Below are positions 1 through 14,217 of a DNA stretch of 64,000 bases, in pieces. This DNA comes from Blastococcus sp. CT_GayMR16. GTDB taxonomy: Bacteria; Actinomycetota; Actinomycetes; Mycobacteriales; Geodermatophilaceae. The translations under genes and the position numbers were made by a program. The notes under the pieces are model-generated. The model worked only from the letters and a program-made list of their open reading frames with translations. It did no database searches and was not told the origin of the DNA. Where the stretch lies: positions 62,001 through 126,000 of the forward strand of contig NZ_SPQK01000005.1 of NCBI RefSeq assembly GCF_004570875.1. Reading direction: 5' to 3'. Position 1 is the stretch's first letter, and each line of letters opens with the position of its first letter.

Positions 1-525
1 GACGTAGGTCAGCTCGACGTCGAAGCCGGCCAGCATCCGGCCGATCGCCGTCCCGATGTCACCGGCGCCGACGACGAGGACGCGGGCGCCGACCAGCGAG
101 CGGTGCGTCGAGGACGACCACCGCCCGGCCTCCTGCTCGCGGACGAAGAAGGGGATGCCGCGCTGGGCGGCGAGGATCGCCGCCACCGCCCACTCCGCGG
201 TCGACGGCGTGTGCGCACCGCGGGCGTTGGCCAGCACGACGCCGTCGGGCAGCCGGCCGACGAACGTCTCCGCGCCCGCGCTCAGCAGCTGGACCAGCTG
301 CAACCGCGGCAGCCCCTCCAGGAAACCGTTGCCCGGGATCTCCGCCCCGCCCCCGCGGGGCACCCACACCTGCGCAGCGGCTGCCTCCCCGGTCGGGGCG
401 CCGTCGGCGGGGTCGATGCGGTGGGCGCGGACCCGGGGCGAGAGGCCCTCCACCGCGGCCGCGAGGGCGCGGGAGGGCACGAGCACGTGGAGGAGTTCGT
501 CGGGAGCGAGGTTCAGGCGTGGCAC
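1..525 (-). CDS. D-2-hydroxyacid dehydrogenase family protein (3' part outside window)
   Basis: This is an NAD(P)-dependent 2-hydroxyacid (phosphoglycerate/glyoxylate type) dehydrogenase; the true substrate cannot be told from the sequence. The 175 visible codons cover the N-terminal catalytic half, including LPDGVVLANARGAHTPSTAE. That stretch resembles the segment before the dinucleotide fold, where family members bind the carboxylate. The start of the Rossmann fold follows, with VLVVGAGDIGTAIG (GxGxxG). The reading frame runs off the window at base 1, so the catalytic Arg, Glu and His lie outside. Start is GTG at 525; no strong ribosome binding site is visible. It is divergent from the sugar-dehydrogenase lipoprotein, whose start lies about 50 bp away. 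Confidence 0.8.
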   Translation of the reverse strand, partial: MPRLNLAPDELLHVLVPSRALAAAVEGLSPRVRAHRIDPADGAPTGEAAAAQVWVPRGGGAEIPGNGFLEGLPRLQLVQLLSAGAETFVGRLPDGVVLANARGAHTPSTAEWAVAAILAAQRGIPFFVREQEAGRWSSSTHRSLVGARVLVVGAGDIGTAIGRMLAGFDVELTYV

Positions 526-575
526 GGAGGGCGACTCTAGGCGGACCTCCGGCGAGCGCACGTACTGTCGTCGGG

Positions 576-1709
576 GTGCGGAGAGCGGCGGCGCGAGTGT
601 TCGGGGTCCTCCTCGCGGGCGCGCTGCTCAGCGGCTGCGGCGACGACGGGTACCACCCGGTCGGCCCGTTCCGCCCGCTCCCCGAGGGCGCGCCGCCCGA
701 GGTGGGGCCACCGACGTCCCAGGCCCCGATCCCGGGAGACCCCGCCCAGCCGGAATCGGGTGGCGACGGCGGCGATCCCAGCGTCGTCGCCTCCGGGCTG
801 AACGTGCCGACCGGGCTGGTGGTCCTGTCCGACGGCAGCGCGATCGTCGGCGAGCGGGAGACCGGCCGCCTCCTGCACGTCTTTCCCGACCGGTCGCCCG
901 CGAAGGAGCTCATGACGGTCCCCGGGGTCGACACCGCCGGTGACGGAGGACTGCTCGGGCTGGCCCTCTCCCCCACCTACCTCGAGGACGGGCTGCTCTA
1001 CGCCTACCTCTCCACCGCGACCGACAACCGGGTGGTCCGCTTCCCCCTGGGAGGCACCCCGAACCCGGTGCTCACCGGCATCCCGCGCGGGGAGACCGAC
1101 AACGGCGGCGCCCTGCTTTTCGGGCCCGACGGCGCCCTGTTCGTCGGCACGGGCGACACCGGGAACCCGGCCCTGGCCGCGGACCCGAACTCGCTGGCCG
1201 GGAAGGTCCTCCGCATCGACGTCTTCGGGCGGGCCCTCGGGGCCACCCCGGTGTACAGCCGCGGCCACCGCGACGTCACCGCGCTCTGCCACGACGGAGC
1301 CGACACCCTGTACGCCACGGACGCCACGCTGGACGGGCCGGACGAGCTGAACACGATCACCGACGGGGGCGACTACGCCGCCCCGCGGGGAACGGCGCCG
1401 GTGGCCGAGATCCGTGCCGACGAGGGGGGTCTCGGTGGCTGTGCGGCCGCGGGCGGCGGGGTGTTCCTCGGCGCCATGGACGGCCAGCGGGTGCACGCCC
1501 TCCTGGTCGACGACAGCGGGGCGGCGACCGGGGATCCCGAGGAGTTCCTCACCGGCGAGTACGGCCGGCTGCGCACCGTGGTGCTCGACCCGGAGGGCGC
1601 CCTCTGGATCACCACGTCCAACCGCGACGGCATCGGGACGCCGGGCGAGGACGACGACAAGGTGCTGCGCATCCAGCCGCCGAGCACCGCCGGCAACTCG
1701 CCGCTATGA
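576..1709 (+). CDS. PQQ-dependent glucose/sorbosone dehydrogenase-like lipoprotein (LppZ-like)
   Basis: Predicted exported lipoprotein of 377 aa with a six-bladed beta-propeller of the glucose/sorbosone dehydrogenase family. GTG at 576 was chosen because it gives a clean lipoprotein signal: two Arg, a hydrophobic core, then a lipobox with Cys (LLSGC). The frame is open further upstream, but that would bury the signal. Family landmarks are DGALFVGTGDTGNP and the following NSLAGKVLRID, then a degenerate RGHRDVTALC where typical enzymes have GHRNPQG. The substrate and even PQQ dependence are therefore uncertain. It occupies the position of M. tuberculosis lppZ next to gatB. It converges on gatB, and a 74-bp palindromic element fills the gap. 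Confidence 0.8.
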   Translation: MRRAAARVFGVLLAGALLSGCGDDGYHPVGPFRPLPEGAPPEVGPPTSQAPIPGDPAQPESGGDGGDPSVVASGLNVPTGLVVLSDGSAIVGERETGRLLHVFPDRSPAKELMTVPGVDTAGDGGLLGLALSPTYLEDGLLYAYLSTATDNRVVRFPLGGTPNPVLTGIPRGETDNGGALLFGPDGALFVGTGDTGNPALAADPNSLAGKVLRIDVFGRALGATPVYSRGHRDVTALCHDGADTLYATDATLDGPDELNTITDGGDYAAPRGTAPVAEIRADEGGLGGCAAAGGGVFLGAMDGQRVHALLVDDSGAATGDPEEFLTGEYGRLRTVVLDPEGALWITTSNRDGIGTPGEDDDKVLRIQPPSTAGNSPL

Positions 1710-1730
1710 CATTGCGGCCCTCCGGACCGC

Positions 1731-1804
1731 ACCGCGGCCAGGAGCCGTCCCCCAAGTGAGCTGAGCCGATCCGTCGTCCCCGGCGGGAGCCTTCCGGGCC
1801 CCGC
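1731..1804 (+). repeat. Type B 3'-end palindromic element, copy 1
   Basis: Located 21 bp after the stop of the sugar dehydrogenase and just before the convergent gatB stop. Read in the direction of the preceding gene it holds the arm GGCCAGGAGCCGTCCCC and, about 35 bp on, a GGGAGCCTTCCGGGCCCCGC arm, which can pair imperfectly. Two further copies of nearly the same length lie at 43619-43692 and 47073-47145. It probably acts as a bidirectional terminator. Confidence 0.65.
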
Positions 1805-1818
1805 GCCGGGTACGACCA

Positions 1819-3321
1819 TCACCCTGCCGTCAACCTTGCTTCGAGCATGCGCTTGACGGTTGCGGCGTCGGCCTTGCCGCGGGTGGTCTTCATGACGGCG
1901 CCGACCAGCGCGCCGATGGCCTGCACCTTGCCGCCGCGCACCTTCTCGGCGACGTCCGGGTTGCCCTCGATCGCGGCGTCCACGGCGGCGACCAGCTCGT
2001 CGGACTCACCCATGACGGCCAGTCCGCGGGAGGCCACGACCTCGGTGGGGCTGCCCTCGCCGGCCAGCACGCCGTCGAGGGTCTGGCGGGCGAGCTGGTC
2101 GTTGATCGTGCCGGCGCCCACCAGCGCCACGAGCTCGGCCACCTGGGCCGGCGTCACGGCGAGTTCGGCCAGCTCGACGTTCGCGTCGTTCGCGCGGCGG
2201 GCCAGCTCGCCGAGCCACCACTTGCGGGCGTCGGCCGGCGTCGCCCCGGCCGCGACCGTGTCGCTGACGAGTTCGACCGCGCCGGCGTTGACCAGCCAGG
2301 CCATCTCGGTCGGGGCGATGCCCCACTCCTCCGACAGGCGCGTCCGGCGGGCGGCGGGCAGCTCCGGCAGGGCCGCGGCGAGCTTCTCGACCCATTCCTC
2401 GTCGGGTGCGATCGGCACCAGGTCGGGCTCGGGGAAGTACCGGTAGTCGGTCGCCTCCTCCTTGCTGCGACCGGGCGAGGTGCTGCCGGTGTCCTCGTGG
2501 AAGTGCCGGGTCTCCTGCACGATCCGCCCGCCGTCGTCGAGGACGGCGGCCTGGCGGCGCATCTCGAAGCGCACCGCCCGCTCGACCGAGCGCAGCGAGT
2601 TCACGTTCTTGGTCTCGGTACGGGTGCCCCACTCCAGGCTGCCGATCGGGGCGAGGGAGACATTGACGTCGCAGCGCAGGTTGCCCTGCTCCATCTTGAC
2701 CTCGGAGACGCCGAGCGCCAGCAGGATCTCGCGCAGCTCGGCGACGTAGGCCTTGGCCACCTCGGGAGCCTTGGCGCCGGCTCCCGGGATCGGCCGGGTG
2801 ACGATCTCGACCAGGGGGATGCCGGCCCGGTTGTAGTCGATCAGCGAGTGGTCGGCGCCGTGGATGCGGCCCGTGGCACCACCGACGTGCAGGTTCTTGC
2901 CGGTGTCCTCCTCGAGGTGCACCCGCTCGATCTCCACGCGGTAGGTCTCGCCGTCGACCTCGACGTCCAGGTGCCCGGCCGTGCTGAACGGCTCGTCGTA
3001 CTGGGTGGTCTGGAAGCCCTTGGGGATGTCCGGGTAGAAGTAGTTCTTGCGCGAGAATCGGGACCAGGTGGCGATCCGGCACCCCAGCGCGAGTCCGATG
3101 CGGATCGCGGACTCGATCGCGACGGCATTGGCGGCCGGCAGCGAGCCGGGCAGCCCGAGGCACACCGGACAGGTCTGGGTGTTGGGCTCAGCACCGAAGG
3201 TCGTCGAGCACCCGCAGAACATCTTGGAGACCGTGCCGAGCTCGACGTGGGTCTCCAGGCCGATGACCGGCTCGTACCGGGTGAGGACCTCGTCGAAGTC
3301 GACCAGCTTGTCGGTGCTCAC
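1819..3321 (-). CDS. gatB: Aspartyl/glutamyl-tRNA(Asn/Gln) amidotransferase subunit B
   Basis: GatB (500 aa) is the tRNA-binding and kinase subunit of GatCAB, which turns Glu-tRNA(Gln) and Asp-tRNA(Asn) into Gln- and Asn-tRNA in the cytoplasm. Diagnostic segments are the N-terminal [13 protein letters not shown], the zinc-type cysteines in FCGCSTTFG and [10 protein letters not shown], and the C-terminal YqeY-like helical tail ([20 protein letters not shown]). GTG at 3321 is favoured because it overlaps the stop of the upstream membrane-protein gene as GTGA, matching the other junctions of this operon. It is the last gene of gatC-gatA-orf59-gatB. Confidence 0.96.
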   Translation of the reverse strand: MSTDKLVDFDEVLTRYEPVIGLETHVELGTVSKMFCGCSTTFGAEPNTQTCPVCLGLPGSLPAANAVAIESAIRIGLALGCRIATWSRFSRKNYFYPDIPKGFQTTQYDEPFSTAGHLDVEVDGETYRVEIERVHLEEDTGKNLHVGGATGRIHGADHSLIDYNRAGIPLVEIVTRPIPGAGAKAPEVAKAYVAELREILLALGVSEVKMEQGNLRCDVNVSLAPIGSLEWGTRTETKNVNSLRSVERAVRFEMRRQAAVLDDGGRIVQETRHFHEDTGSTSPGRSKEEATDYRYFPEPDLVPIAPDEEWVEKLAAALPELPAARRTRLSEEWGIAPTEMAWLVNAGAVELVSDTVAAGATPADARKWWLGELARRANDANVELAELAVTPAQVAELVALVGAGTINDQLARQTLDGVLAGEGSPTEVVASRGLAVMGESDELVAAVDAAIEGNPDVAEKVRGGKVQAIGALVGAVMKTTRGKADAATVKRMLEARLTAG

Positions 3322-3497
3322 GGCGTGGGGCCCTCCTCGGATGCGGTGCGACCGGTCACCAGTGCCCCGATGCCGGTCAGCACCCCGAGCACGATGAAGA
3401 CGGCGAAGACGGGGCGGTCGTAGACGATCCAGAGCACGATGCCCGCGACGACGACGAACGCCGTCAGTGCCCAGGCGGCCTTGAGCGCGCCGTTCAT
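3318..3497 (-). CDS. Small two-helix membrane protein inside the gat operon
   Basis: A 59-aa protein of unknown function. After a short MNGALK start it has two hydrophobic stretches, about residues 8-25 and 30-48, with charged RP between them, then a polar tail. It overlaps gatA as ATGA and gatB as GTGA, so it must be translated as part of the gat operon, and the overlaps make the reading frame convincing despite its size. In M. tuberculosis the gatA-gatB interval holds pfkA instead (from memory). No Gat-related role is known; a membrane tether or an unrelated hitch-hiker are both possible. Confidence 0.8.
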   Translation of the reverse strand: MNGALKAAWALTAFVVVAGIVLWIVYDRPVFAVFIVLGVLTGIGALVTGRTASEEGPTP

Positions 3498-5011
3498 GCG
3501 GCACTCCCCCGTCGAGTCGCGAGCTGGTCGAGGAACCCGCGGTCGCCACGGTCGGCGGTGAGCGCGGCCTCCAGCGCGGCGGCCACGCGGTAGCAGCGGT
3601 CGTCGGCGAGGGCCGGGGCCATGATCTGGAACCCGACCGGCAGTCCCTCGGAGAGTCCGCACGGCACCGAGATGGCCGGCACGCCGGCCAGGCTCGCCGG
3701 CAGCGTGCACAGGTCGGCGGCGTACATCGCGATCGGGTCGTCGACCCGCGCGCCGATGGGGAAGGCGACGGTCGGCGTGGTCGGGCTGACCAGCACGTCG
3801 ACGCCCTCGAACGCGGCCGAGAAGTCACGGCTGATCAGCGTGCGCACCTTCTGCGCCTGGCCGTAGTAGGCGTCGTAGTAGCCGCTGGACAGCGCGTAGG
3901 TGCCGAGGATGATCCGGCGCTTGACCTCTGGGCCGAAGCCCTGCTCGCGGGTGAGCGCCATGACCTCGTCGAGGTCGCGGCTGCCGTCGTCCCCGATGCG
4001 CAGGCCGTAGCGGACGCCGTCGAAACGCGCGAGGTTGGACGACGCCTCGCTCGGCGCGATCAGGTAGTACGCGGCGAGGGCCAGGTCGAACGCCGGGCAG
4101 GAGATCTCCCGGACGTCGGCACCCATCGCCTCCAGCCGGGAGACGGCCCCACCGACGCCGGACAGGACGCCGTCCTCGTAGCCGTCGGTGTGTCCCTCGC
4201 CGCCGAGCTCACGGACGACGCCGACCCGGAGGCCGGCCAGGTCGCCGCCGGCACCGCGCCGGGCCGCCTCGGCGAGCACCGGCTGGGGGGCGTCGATGCT
4301 GGTGGAGTCCAGCGGGTCGTGCCCGCCGATCGCCTCGTGCAGCAGCGCCGCGTCGAGCACGGTGCGGGCCATCGGACCGGCCTGGTCGAGGCTCGAGGAG
4401 AACGCGATGAGGCCGTACCGGGAGACCGAGCCGTACGTCGGCTTGTGCCCGACGAGCCCGGTGAGGGCCGCGGGCTGGCGGATCGAGCCGCCGGTGTCGG
4501 TGCCGATCGCCCACGGCGCGAGGCCGCCGGCGACCGCGGCGGACGAGCCGCCGGAGGAACCCCCGGGGATCCGGTCGAGGTCCCAGGGGTTGCGGGTGAC
4601 GCCGTAGGCGGAGTTCTCGGTGGAGGAGCCCATGGCGAACTCGTCCATGTTGGTCTTGCCCAGCAGGACGGTGCCGGCCGCCTTGAGCCGGGCCGCAACG
4701 GTCGCGTCGTACGGCGGCTTCCAGCCCTCGAGGATCTTCGAGCCGCTCGTGGTCGGGACGCCCTCGGTGACGACGACATCCTTGAGCGCGACGGGGAGGC
4801 CGGCGAGGCCGGTGCCCCGCGTGCCGCCGGCGTCGATCTCGGCCGCCCGCGCCAGGGCGGCCTCGGGGTCGACGTGCAGGTACGCGCGGAGCTCGCCGTC
4901 GGCGGCGTCGATGCGGTCGAGGTAGGCCTGCGTGAGGTCGACCGAGGTCGTGCCGTCGGCCAGGGCGGCCTGCAGCTCGTCGACGTTCATCGCCGTGAGG
5001 TCGCTGCTCAC
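3494..5011 (-). CDS. gatA: Aspartyl/glutamyl-tRNA(Asn/Gln) amidotransferase subunit A
   Basis: GatA (505 aa) is the amidase that releases ammonia from glutamine for GatB. It is an amidase-signature enzyme: the catalytic Lys is in [10 protein letters not shown], the Gly/Ser-rich stretch [15 protein letters not shown] carries the cis-Ser, and the nucleophilic Ser lies in [14 protein letters not shown]. Start GTG at 5011 overlaps the gatC stop by four bases (GTGA) and its own stop overlaps the next ORF (ATGA), indicating strict translational coupling. Length is normal for the family. Confidence 0.96.
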   Translation of the reverse strand: MSSDLTAMNVDELQAALADGTTSVDLTQAYLDRIDAADGELRAYLHVDPEAALARAAEIDAGGTRGTGLAGLPVALKDVVVTEGVPTTSGSKILEGWKPPYDATVAARLKAAGTVLLGKTNMDEFAMGSSTENSAYGVTRNPWDLDRIPGGSSGGSSAAVAGGLAPWAIGTDTGGSIRQPAALTGLVGHKPTYGSVSRYGLIAFSSSLDQAGPMARTVLDAALLHEAIGGHDPLDSTSIDAPQPVLAEAARRGAGGDLAGLRVGVVRELGGEGHTDGYEDGVLSGVGGAVSRLEAMGADVREISCPAFDLALAAYYLIAPSEASSNLARFDGVRYGLRIGDDGSRDLDEVMALTREQGFGPEVKRRIILGTYALSSGYYDAYYGQAQKVRTLISRDFSAAFEGVDVLVSPTTPTVAFPIGARVDDPIAMYAADLCTLPASLAGVPAISVPCGLSEGLPVGFQIMAPALADDRCYRVAAALEAALTADRGDRGFLDQLATRRGSAA

Positions 5012-5325
5012 ACCTCCTCCTGCAGGATCCGCGGCACCCGGATCCGGCCGTCCTCGGCCGCGGGGGCGCCGGCCAGGACGACGTCACGGGGCAGGCTCGG
5101 GCGGACGACGTCCTCGCGCATGACGTTGGTCATCGGCACCGCGTGCGTGGTCGGCGGGACGTCCTCGACCGCGGCCTTTCCCACCTGCGCGACGGCATCG
5201 AGCACGGCGGCGAGCTGGCCGGCGAAGAGGTCGAGCTCCTCGTCGGTCACCGCCAGCCGGGCGAGGTGCGCCAGGTGCGCCACCTCGTCACGGGAGAGTT
5301 GGCCCTTCCGGGAAGGCGTGCTCAT
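5008..5325 (-). CDS. gatC: Aspartyl/glutamyl-tRNA(Asn/Gln) amidotransferase subunit C
   Basis: GatC (105 aa) is the small belt-like subunit that stabilises GatA on GatB. It shows the family pattern [20 protein letters not shown] at the N terminus and the C-terminal [13 protein letters not shown] segment. ATG at 5325 opens the operon. The 222 bp between it and the divergent ACT gene must hold both promoters; I see no clear -35/-10 pair. Confidence 0.95.
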   Translation of the reverse strand: MSTPSRKGQLSRDEVAHLAHLARLAVTDEELDLFAGQLAAVLDAVAQVGKAAVEDVPPTTHAVPMTNVMREDVVRPSLPRDVVLAGAPAAEDGRIRVPRILQEEV

Positions 5326-5547
5326 GCTGGGGCGGGACTCCACTTCGGCGGTGCGACGGCTCGGTTCTCGGCCGGGGACGTGACCGGGCCACTCTACGTG
5401 GGGCCGTCCGGGCGCCGTCCGCCGCGGAACCGGCGTGAGAGGCTGCACGCATCGCGATCGACGGAGATCGAACAAGGACCCCCTGCACCCCCGCCGCTCG
5501 CGCGCTCGCGTCGGGCCCCTGCGGGGGGCCGACGACCCGGAGGAACC

Positions 5548-10617
<5,070 letters not shown>

Positions 10618-10679
10618 CGCCGCAGGTTAGGGGTTGACGCGCCGGGTCGGCGCGTAGCACCGGGACGTCGTCGCGTCGG

Positions 10680-11714
10680 TCATTCCGGTTGCAGGTACTT
10701 CGCCGCCTCGCGGACGTGAGCCATCGCTGCCCGGGCGTAGTCGGGAGTTGCCCCCGCCAGTCCGCAGGAGGGGGTGAGCGTGACGGCGGAGGGCAGCTGG
10801 TCGGCCAGGAAGCCGAGCTCGTTCCACCATGCCCGCACCCGGGACGCCGTCGCCTTCGGTGCGGGTAGCGGAGTGTCGGTGCCCGGCACGACACCGGGGA
10901 ACAGGTGGGTTCCGGCCTCGATCGCGGTGCCCACGGCGTCGAGGTCCTGGACGAGCCCCAGGTCGAAGGAGAGCCCGGCGGCCCCGGCCGCCCGGAAGAG
11001 GTCCATCGGCATGCGTGCCGCGCAGCAGTGCAGGACCACCGGGACGGCGAGCCGCCGCACCAGGTCGGCGAGCTCCTGCTCGACCACGTGGGACTCGACG
11101 GCGGCCAGCTTGCCGAAGCCGCTCACCGTCGGCAGCCCGCCCTGCAGGACCGCCGGGAGCGAGGGCTCGTCGAGCTGGACGAGCACGGTCGCACCGGGCA
11201 CCCGGGCGGCGACGGCGGCCACGTGCCCGGCGAGGCCCTCGGCCAGGGACTGCGCCAGGTCGCGGCGGGCGCCCGGGTCGACGACGGCCCGGTCGCCGCG
11301 AGTGCGTTCGAGCCCGGCCGCCAGGGTCCACGGTCCGGCCGCCTGCAGCTTCAGCGGACCGTCGTAGCTGCCCGCGACGTCGTAGAGGGCGTCGAGGTCC
11401 CGCTCGAGGAACTCCTGCGCGCGCCGCTGGTCCACGCCGGGACGCGGGACCAGCCGCCAGCCGGCGGGGGTCAGGTCGAAGGCGAGGTCGACCAGCAGCG
11501 CCGCGCTCCGGCCGATCAGGTCTGCCCCGGGCCCGCGTGCGGGGAGTTCGGGCAGGTGGGCGAAGCCCGGCAGCTCACCCACCACGAGGCGGACGGCCTC
11601 GGCCGGGTCCGCGCCGGGGAGGGAACCGACACCTGAGGCCGGCCCCCACGGGATGGGGACCGGCCTCAGGTCGTCAGTGCTGTCCGGGTCGTTCCGGTCG
11701 TTCGGGGAGGCCAC
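10680..11714 (-). CDS. Cobalamin-independent methionine synthase-like protein (MetE C-terminal fold)
   Basis: A 344-aa stand-alone protein with the zinc-binding catalytic barrel of MetE. Residues that match zinc ligands are His229 and Cys231 in VVLHCCAARMP and Cys317 in TPSCGLAG; VQLDEPSLP (about 179-187) is the conserved substrate-side strand. It lacks the N-terminal MetE half, so it is not a normal folate-dependent MetE. Related archaeal and actinobacterial proteins use other methyl donors or have unknown roles. It matches Rv3015c in position next to ligA. GTG at 11714 lies inside a 12-bp-stem hairpin, an unusual place for an initiation codon. Confidence 0.8.
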   Translation of the reverse strand: MASPNDRNDPDSTDDLRPVPIPWGPASGVGSLPGADPAEAVRLVVGELPGFAHLPELPARGPGADLIGRSAALLVDLAFDLTPAGWRLVPRPGVDQRRAQEFLERDLDALYDVAGSYDGPLKLQAAGPWTLAAGLERTRGDRAVVDPGARRDLAQSLAEGLAGHVAAVAARVPGATVLVQLDEPSLPAVLQGGLPTVSGFGKLAAVESHVVEQELADLVRRLAVPVVLHCCAARMPMDLFRAAGAAGLSFDLGLVQDLDAVGTAIEAGTHLFPGVVPGTDTPLPAPKATASRVRAWWNELGFLADQLPSAVTLTPSCGLAGATPDYARAAMAHVREAAKYLQPE

Positions 11715-11745
11715 GACGGCGACGGTAGCCCGCCGCCGTCGTGGC
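11710..11745. terminator. Hairpin overlapping the MetE-like start codon
   Basis: GCCACGACGGCG (11710-11721) pairs perfectly with CGCCGTCGTGGC (11734-11745) across a 12-nt loop. It lies after the 5'-nucleotidase stop and covers the GTG of the next gene, so it could end the nucleotidase transcript or mask the downstream start. Confidence 0.5.
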
Positions 11746-11762
11746 TCCGATCAGCCCGTCGG

Positions 11763-14072
11763 TCAGCGGCCGCGCAGCCAGGCGAGCAGCTTCGTGATGA
11801 GGGCGGTGACCACCGTCTTCACGTCCGAGCCGACCGTGCCGAGGGTGAAGGTGGTGGACGCCTTCTCCCCCGAGGTGCTGGTCAGCGTCACGGTCTGCTG
11901 ACCGGCCGGCAGGTCGACCGGCACCCGGAACGCCACGGTGACGGCGCCGGTCGCGTCCGCGGTCGCGGTGCCGAGCACCCGACGGTCGGCCAGGGTCGCC
12001 GTCACCGGCTGGTTCGGCGCGAACCCCGCACCGGTGACCGTCACCGACTCGCCACGGGTCGGGGTGGCCTTGCTGATCGTCGCTGTCGCGTCGCACACCG
12101 GGCTTTCGAGGCCAGGGTCGGCGTCGACCGTGGTCACCGGGGCGACCGGGGCCGTGGGCAGGTTCACCGGGTCGGCCGGACGGCTCGATGGGGTAGGCAC
12201 GCCGTGGTCGGCGGCCGGCGGCGTCGTCGGGTTGTGGGCCTTGAAGAAGCTCACCGCCGTGTCGACGTCCATCGGGCCCGTCGCCTGGCCCGTGCCCTTG
12301 GTAAAGGAGGTGAAGCTGTCCCCCCCGTTGATGAGGAACGAGTTGGCGACGACGCGGTACTTCTGCGTCGGAACGATCGCCGTGCCGTTCAGCGTGATGG
12401 AGGCCGGGTCGACCTTGTCTCCGTACGGACGGCTCGCGTCGTACTGGTAGCGGAAGCCGTTCGAGGTGCCCAGGATCAGTTGGGTCGTCCGGCCGCCGCC
12501 GACGAACTGCTGCTCCAGCAGGCCGCGGATATCGGTACCGGTCAACGTGATGCTGTTGACGCTGTTGCTGAACGGCTGGACGGCGAATGCCTCGGCGTAG
12601 GTCACCGCGCCGGCGTCGATGTCCGCCCGGAGACCGCCGGGGTTCATGAACGCGATGGTCGGTGCACCCACGGCCGGGTCGGCGTGGGCCGGGTCTGCCA
12701 CCAGCGCCTCGAGCTGGGCCTGCGCGACCAGGTTCCCCAGCCGGGACTCCGCGCCACGGTTCTCCGTCCCGTTGGCGTTCTTGGCCCGCGCCGCCGCCTC
12801 GACGAGCGAACCGACGACCACGTTGCCCGTCTCCGCCGCACGGGTCGTCCAGTACTGGACGATTGACGCGACCTCGGGGTCACCCGTGCCGCTCCGGTAC
12901 ACCGGGAGGTTGTTGGCCTCGTAGCCGGCGGAGCAGTAGCGCACGACGTCACCGGTGGTGCCGTCCAGCGTTAGCCGGATGTCGCTGACCAGGCGGCCGT
13001 AGTAGCCGGCCTGCGTCACGAGCCGCGGCTGGCCGGCGGAGTCGGTGAGCATGCAGTTGTATGCCTGGTGGCTGTGCGCACTGATGATCAGGTCGACCGC
13101 CGGGACGACGGCATTGTTGATGTCGACGACCGGACCACTGAGCTTGTCGCAGCCGTTCGCGAACTTGCTGTCCGCCGTTGCTTTGCCGTCAGCACCGGCG
13201 TTCGTACCGCCCTCGTGGACGAGCACACCGATGGCCTGGACGCCCTGCCGCTGCAGCTCCGGGACCCAGCGGTTGACCGCCTCCGCCTCGTCGATGAACG
13301 TGACGTCGGCGACTCCCGCGCCGGCGACGATCGTGGGTGTGGTGTCGGTGACGACACCGATCAGCCCGACCTTCTTGCCGCCGCCGACGTTGAAGACCTG
13401 GTACGGCGGGAGCATCGGCTGCTGCGTCGTCTTCGAGATCACGTTGGCCGCGAGGTAGGGGAAGTCCGCGCCGTCGAACGCGTGCTCGCCGGTGCCGAAG
13501 CATCCGGTCGAGCCCACCACGATGCCCTCGCAGGCGGTGACGTCGTCGGTGTAAGTGCCGTCGGTCGCGCCGGAGATGCGGCGGAGCTCCTCGGTGCCAC
13601 GGTCGAACTCGTGGTTGCCGACGGACGAGACGTCGAGTCCCATCGCGTTGAGCACCTCGATGGTGGGCTCGTCCTTGAAGGCGCTGGAGTTGAACGGGGA
13701 GGCACTGATGAGGTCACCCGCGCCAACGAACAGCGACGATGCGTCCGTGCCTCCCGCGCCGATGAACGCGCTGCGAGCGTTGTTCACCGTGGTCGCAATG
13801 TGCGCTGCGCCGCCGACGCTCTCGATACCGTCGTCGGCGGTCCCCGCAGTCTTGTCGGGACCGGGGCCGACACCCGTGAACAACTGGCTGTCACCGGCGG
13901 TGGTCTCGGAGATCCGGCCGTGGAAGTCGTTCATGGCCAGGAGCTGGACGGGTACGTCCGCCGAAGGCGTGGCGGGCGCCGGCGCGGCGGAGGCTGCGGT
14001 CGGCAGCGCCACCACAGCGGCGGAGGTCGTCAGCGCCAGGGCGACGACCAGGGAGAGGCGCGATCTGCGCAA
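11763..14072 (-). CDS. Secreted 5'-nucleotidase / bifunctional metallophosphatase (UshA-like) with Ig-like tail
   Basis: A 769-aa exported enzyme that removes phosphate from nucleotides or nucleotide sugars outside the cell. It has a signal peptide (RRSRLSLVVALAL to an AxA site near residue 29) and the dimetal phosphatase motifs NDFHG, GDLIS, GNHEFD and SAHSHQ in order. The 5'-nucleotidase C-terminal domain follows (NPGGLRADID, NSFLINGGDSF), then a beta-sandwich of about 85 residues that looks Ig/IPT-like (RGESVTVTGAGFAPNQPVTA). There is no LPxTG motif. TTG at 14072 is the start: TCCTCC on the plus strand gives a GGAGGA site at the correct distance. Extracellular phosphate scavenging is the likely role. 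Confidence 0.9.
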   Translation of the reverse strand: MRRSRLSLVVALALTTSAAVVALPTAASAAPAPATPSADVPVQLLAMNDFHGRISETTAGDSQLFTGVGPGPDKTAGTADDGIESVGGAAHIATTVNNARSAFIGAGGTDASSLFVGAGDLISASPFNSSAFKDEPTIEVLNAMGLDVSSVGNHEFDRGTEELRRISGATDGTYTDDVTACEGIVVGSTGCFGTGEHAFDGADFPYLAANVISKTTQQPMLPPYQVFNVGGGKKVGLIGVVTDTTPTIVAGAGVADVTFIDEAEAVNRWVPELQRQGVQAIGVLVHEGGTNAGADGKATADSKFANGCDKLSGPVVDINNAVVPAVDLIISAHSHQAYNCMLTDSAGQPRLVTQAGYYGRLVSDIRLTLDGTTGDVVRYCSAGYEANNLPVYRSGTGDPEVASIVQYWTTRAAETGNVVVGSLVEAAARAKNANGTENRGAESRLGNLVAQAQLEALVADPAHADPAVGAPTIAFMNPGGLRADIDAGAVTYAEAFAVQPFSNSVNSITLTGTDIRGLLEQQFVGGGRTTQLILGTSNGFRYQYDASRPYGDKVDPASITLNGTAIVPTQKYRVVANSFLINGGDSFTSFTKGTGQATGPMDVDTAVSFFKAHNPTTPPAADHGVPTPSSRPADPVNLPTAPVAPVTTVDADPGLESPVCDATATISKATPTRGESVTVTGAGFAPNQPVTATLADRRVLGTATADATGAVTVAFRVPVDLPAGQQTVTLTSTSGEKASTTFTLGTVGSDVKTVVTALITKLLAWLRGR

Positions 14073-14217
14073 GGGGGTCCTCCAGAGGACATGCGGGAAC
14101 AGGCCACCCCGCGGGGCGACCTCGTCAGCGGCGTAATTCGTGAGCCGAGCTCAGATGTTCACGCTCGGGAAGCGGCTCGTCACAGAAGCTAGCCGCTCTC
14201 CGGCTGGAAGCCAAGAC

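Noticed and set aside
5326-5547. Search for a T-box, riboswitch or tRNA in the gatC/ACT intergenic region
   Set aside because: Only a GC-rich hairpin near 5511-5533 was seen, with no conserved T-box or tRNA features.
14100-14200. Possible PHO box (GTTCACG) upstream of the 5'-nucleotidase gene
   Set aside because: Only one weak half-site is visible; the required direct repeat is not present.
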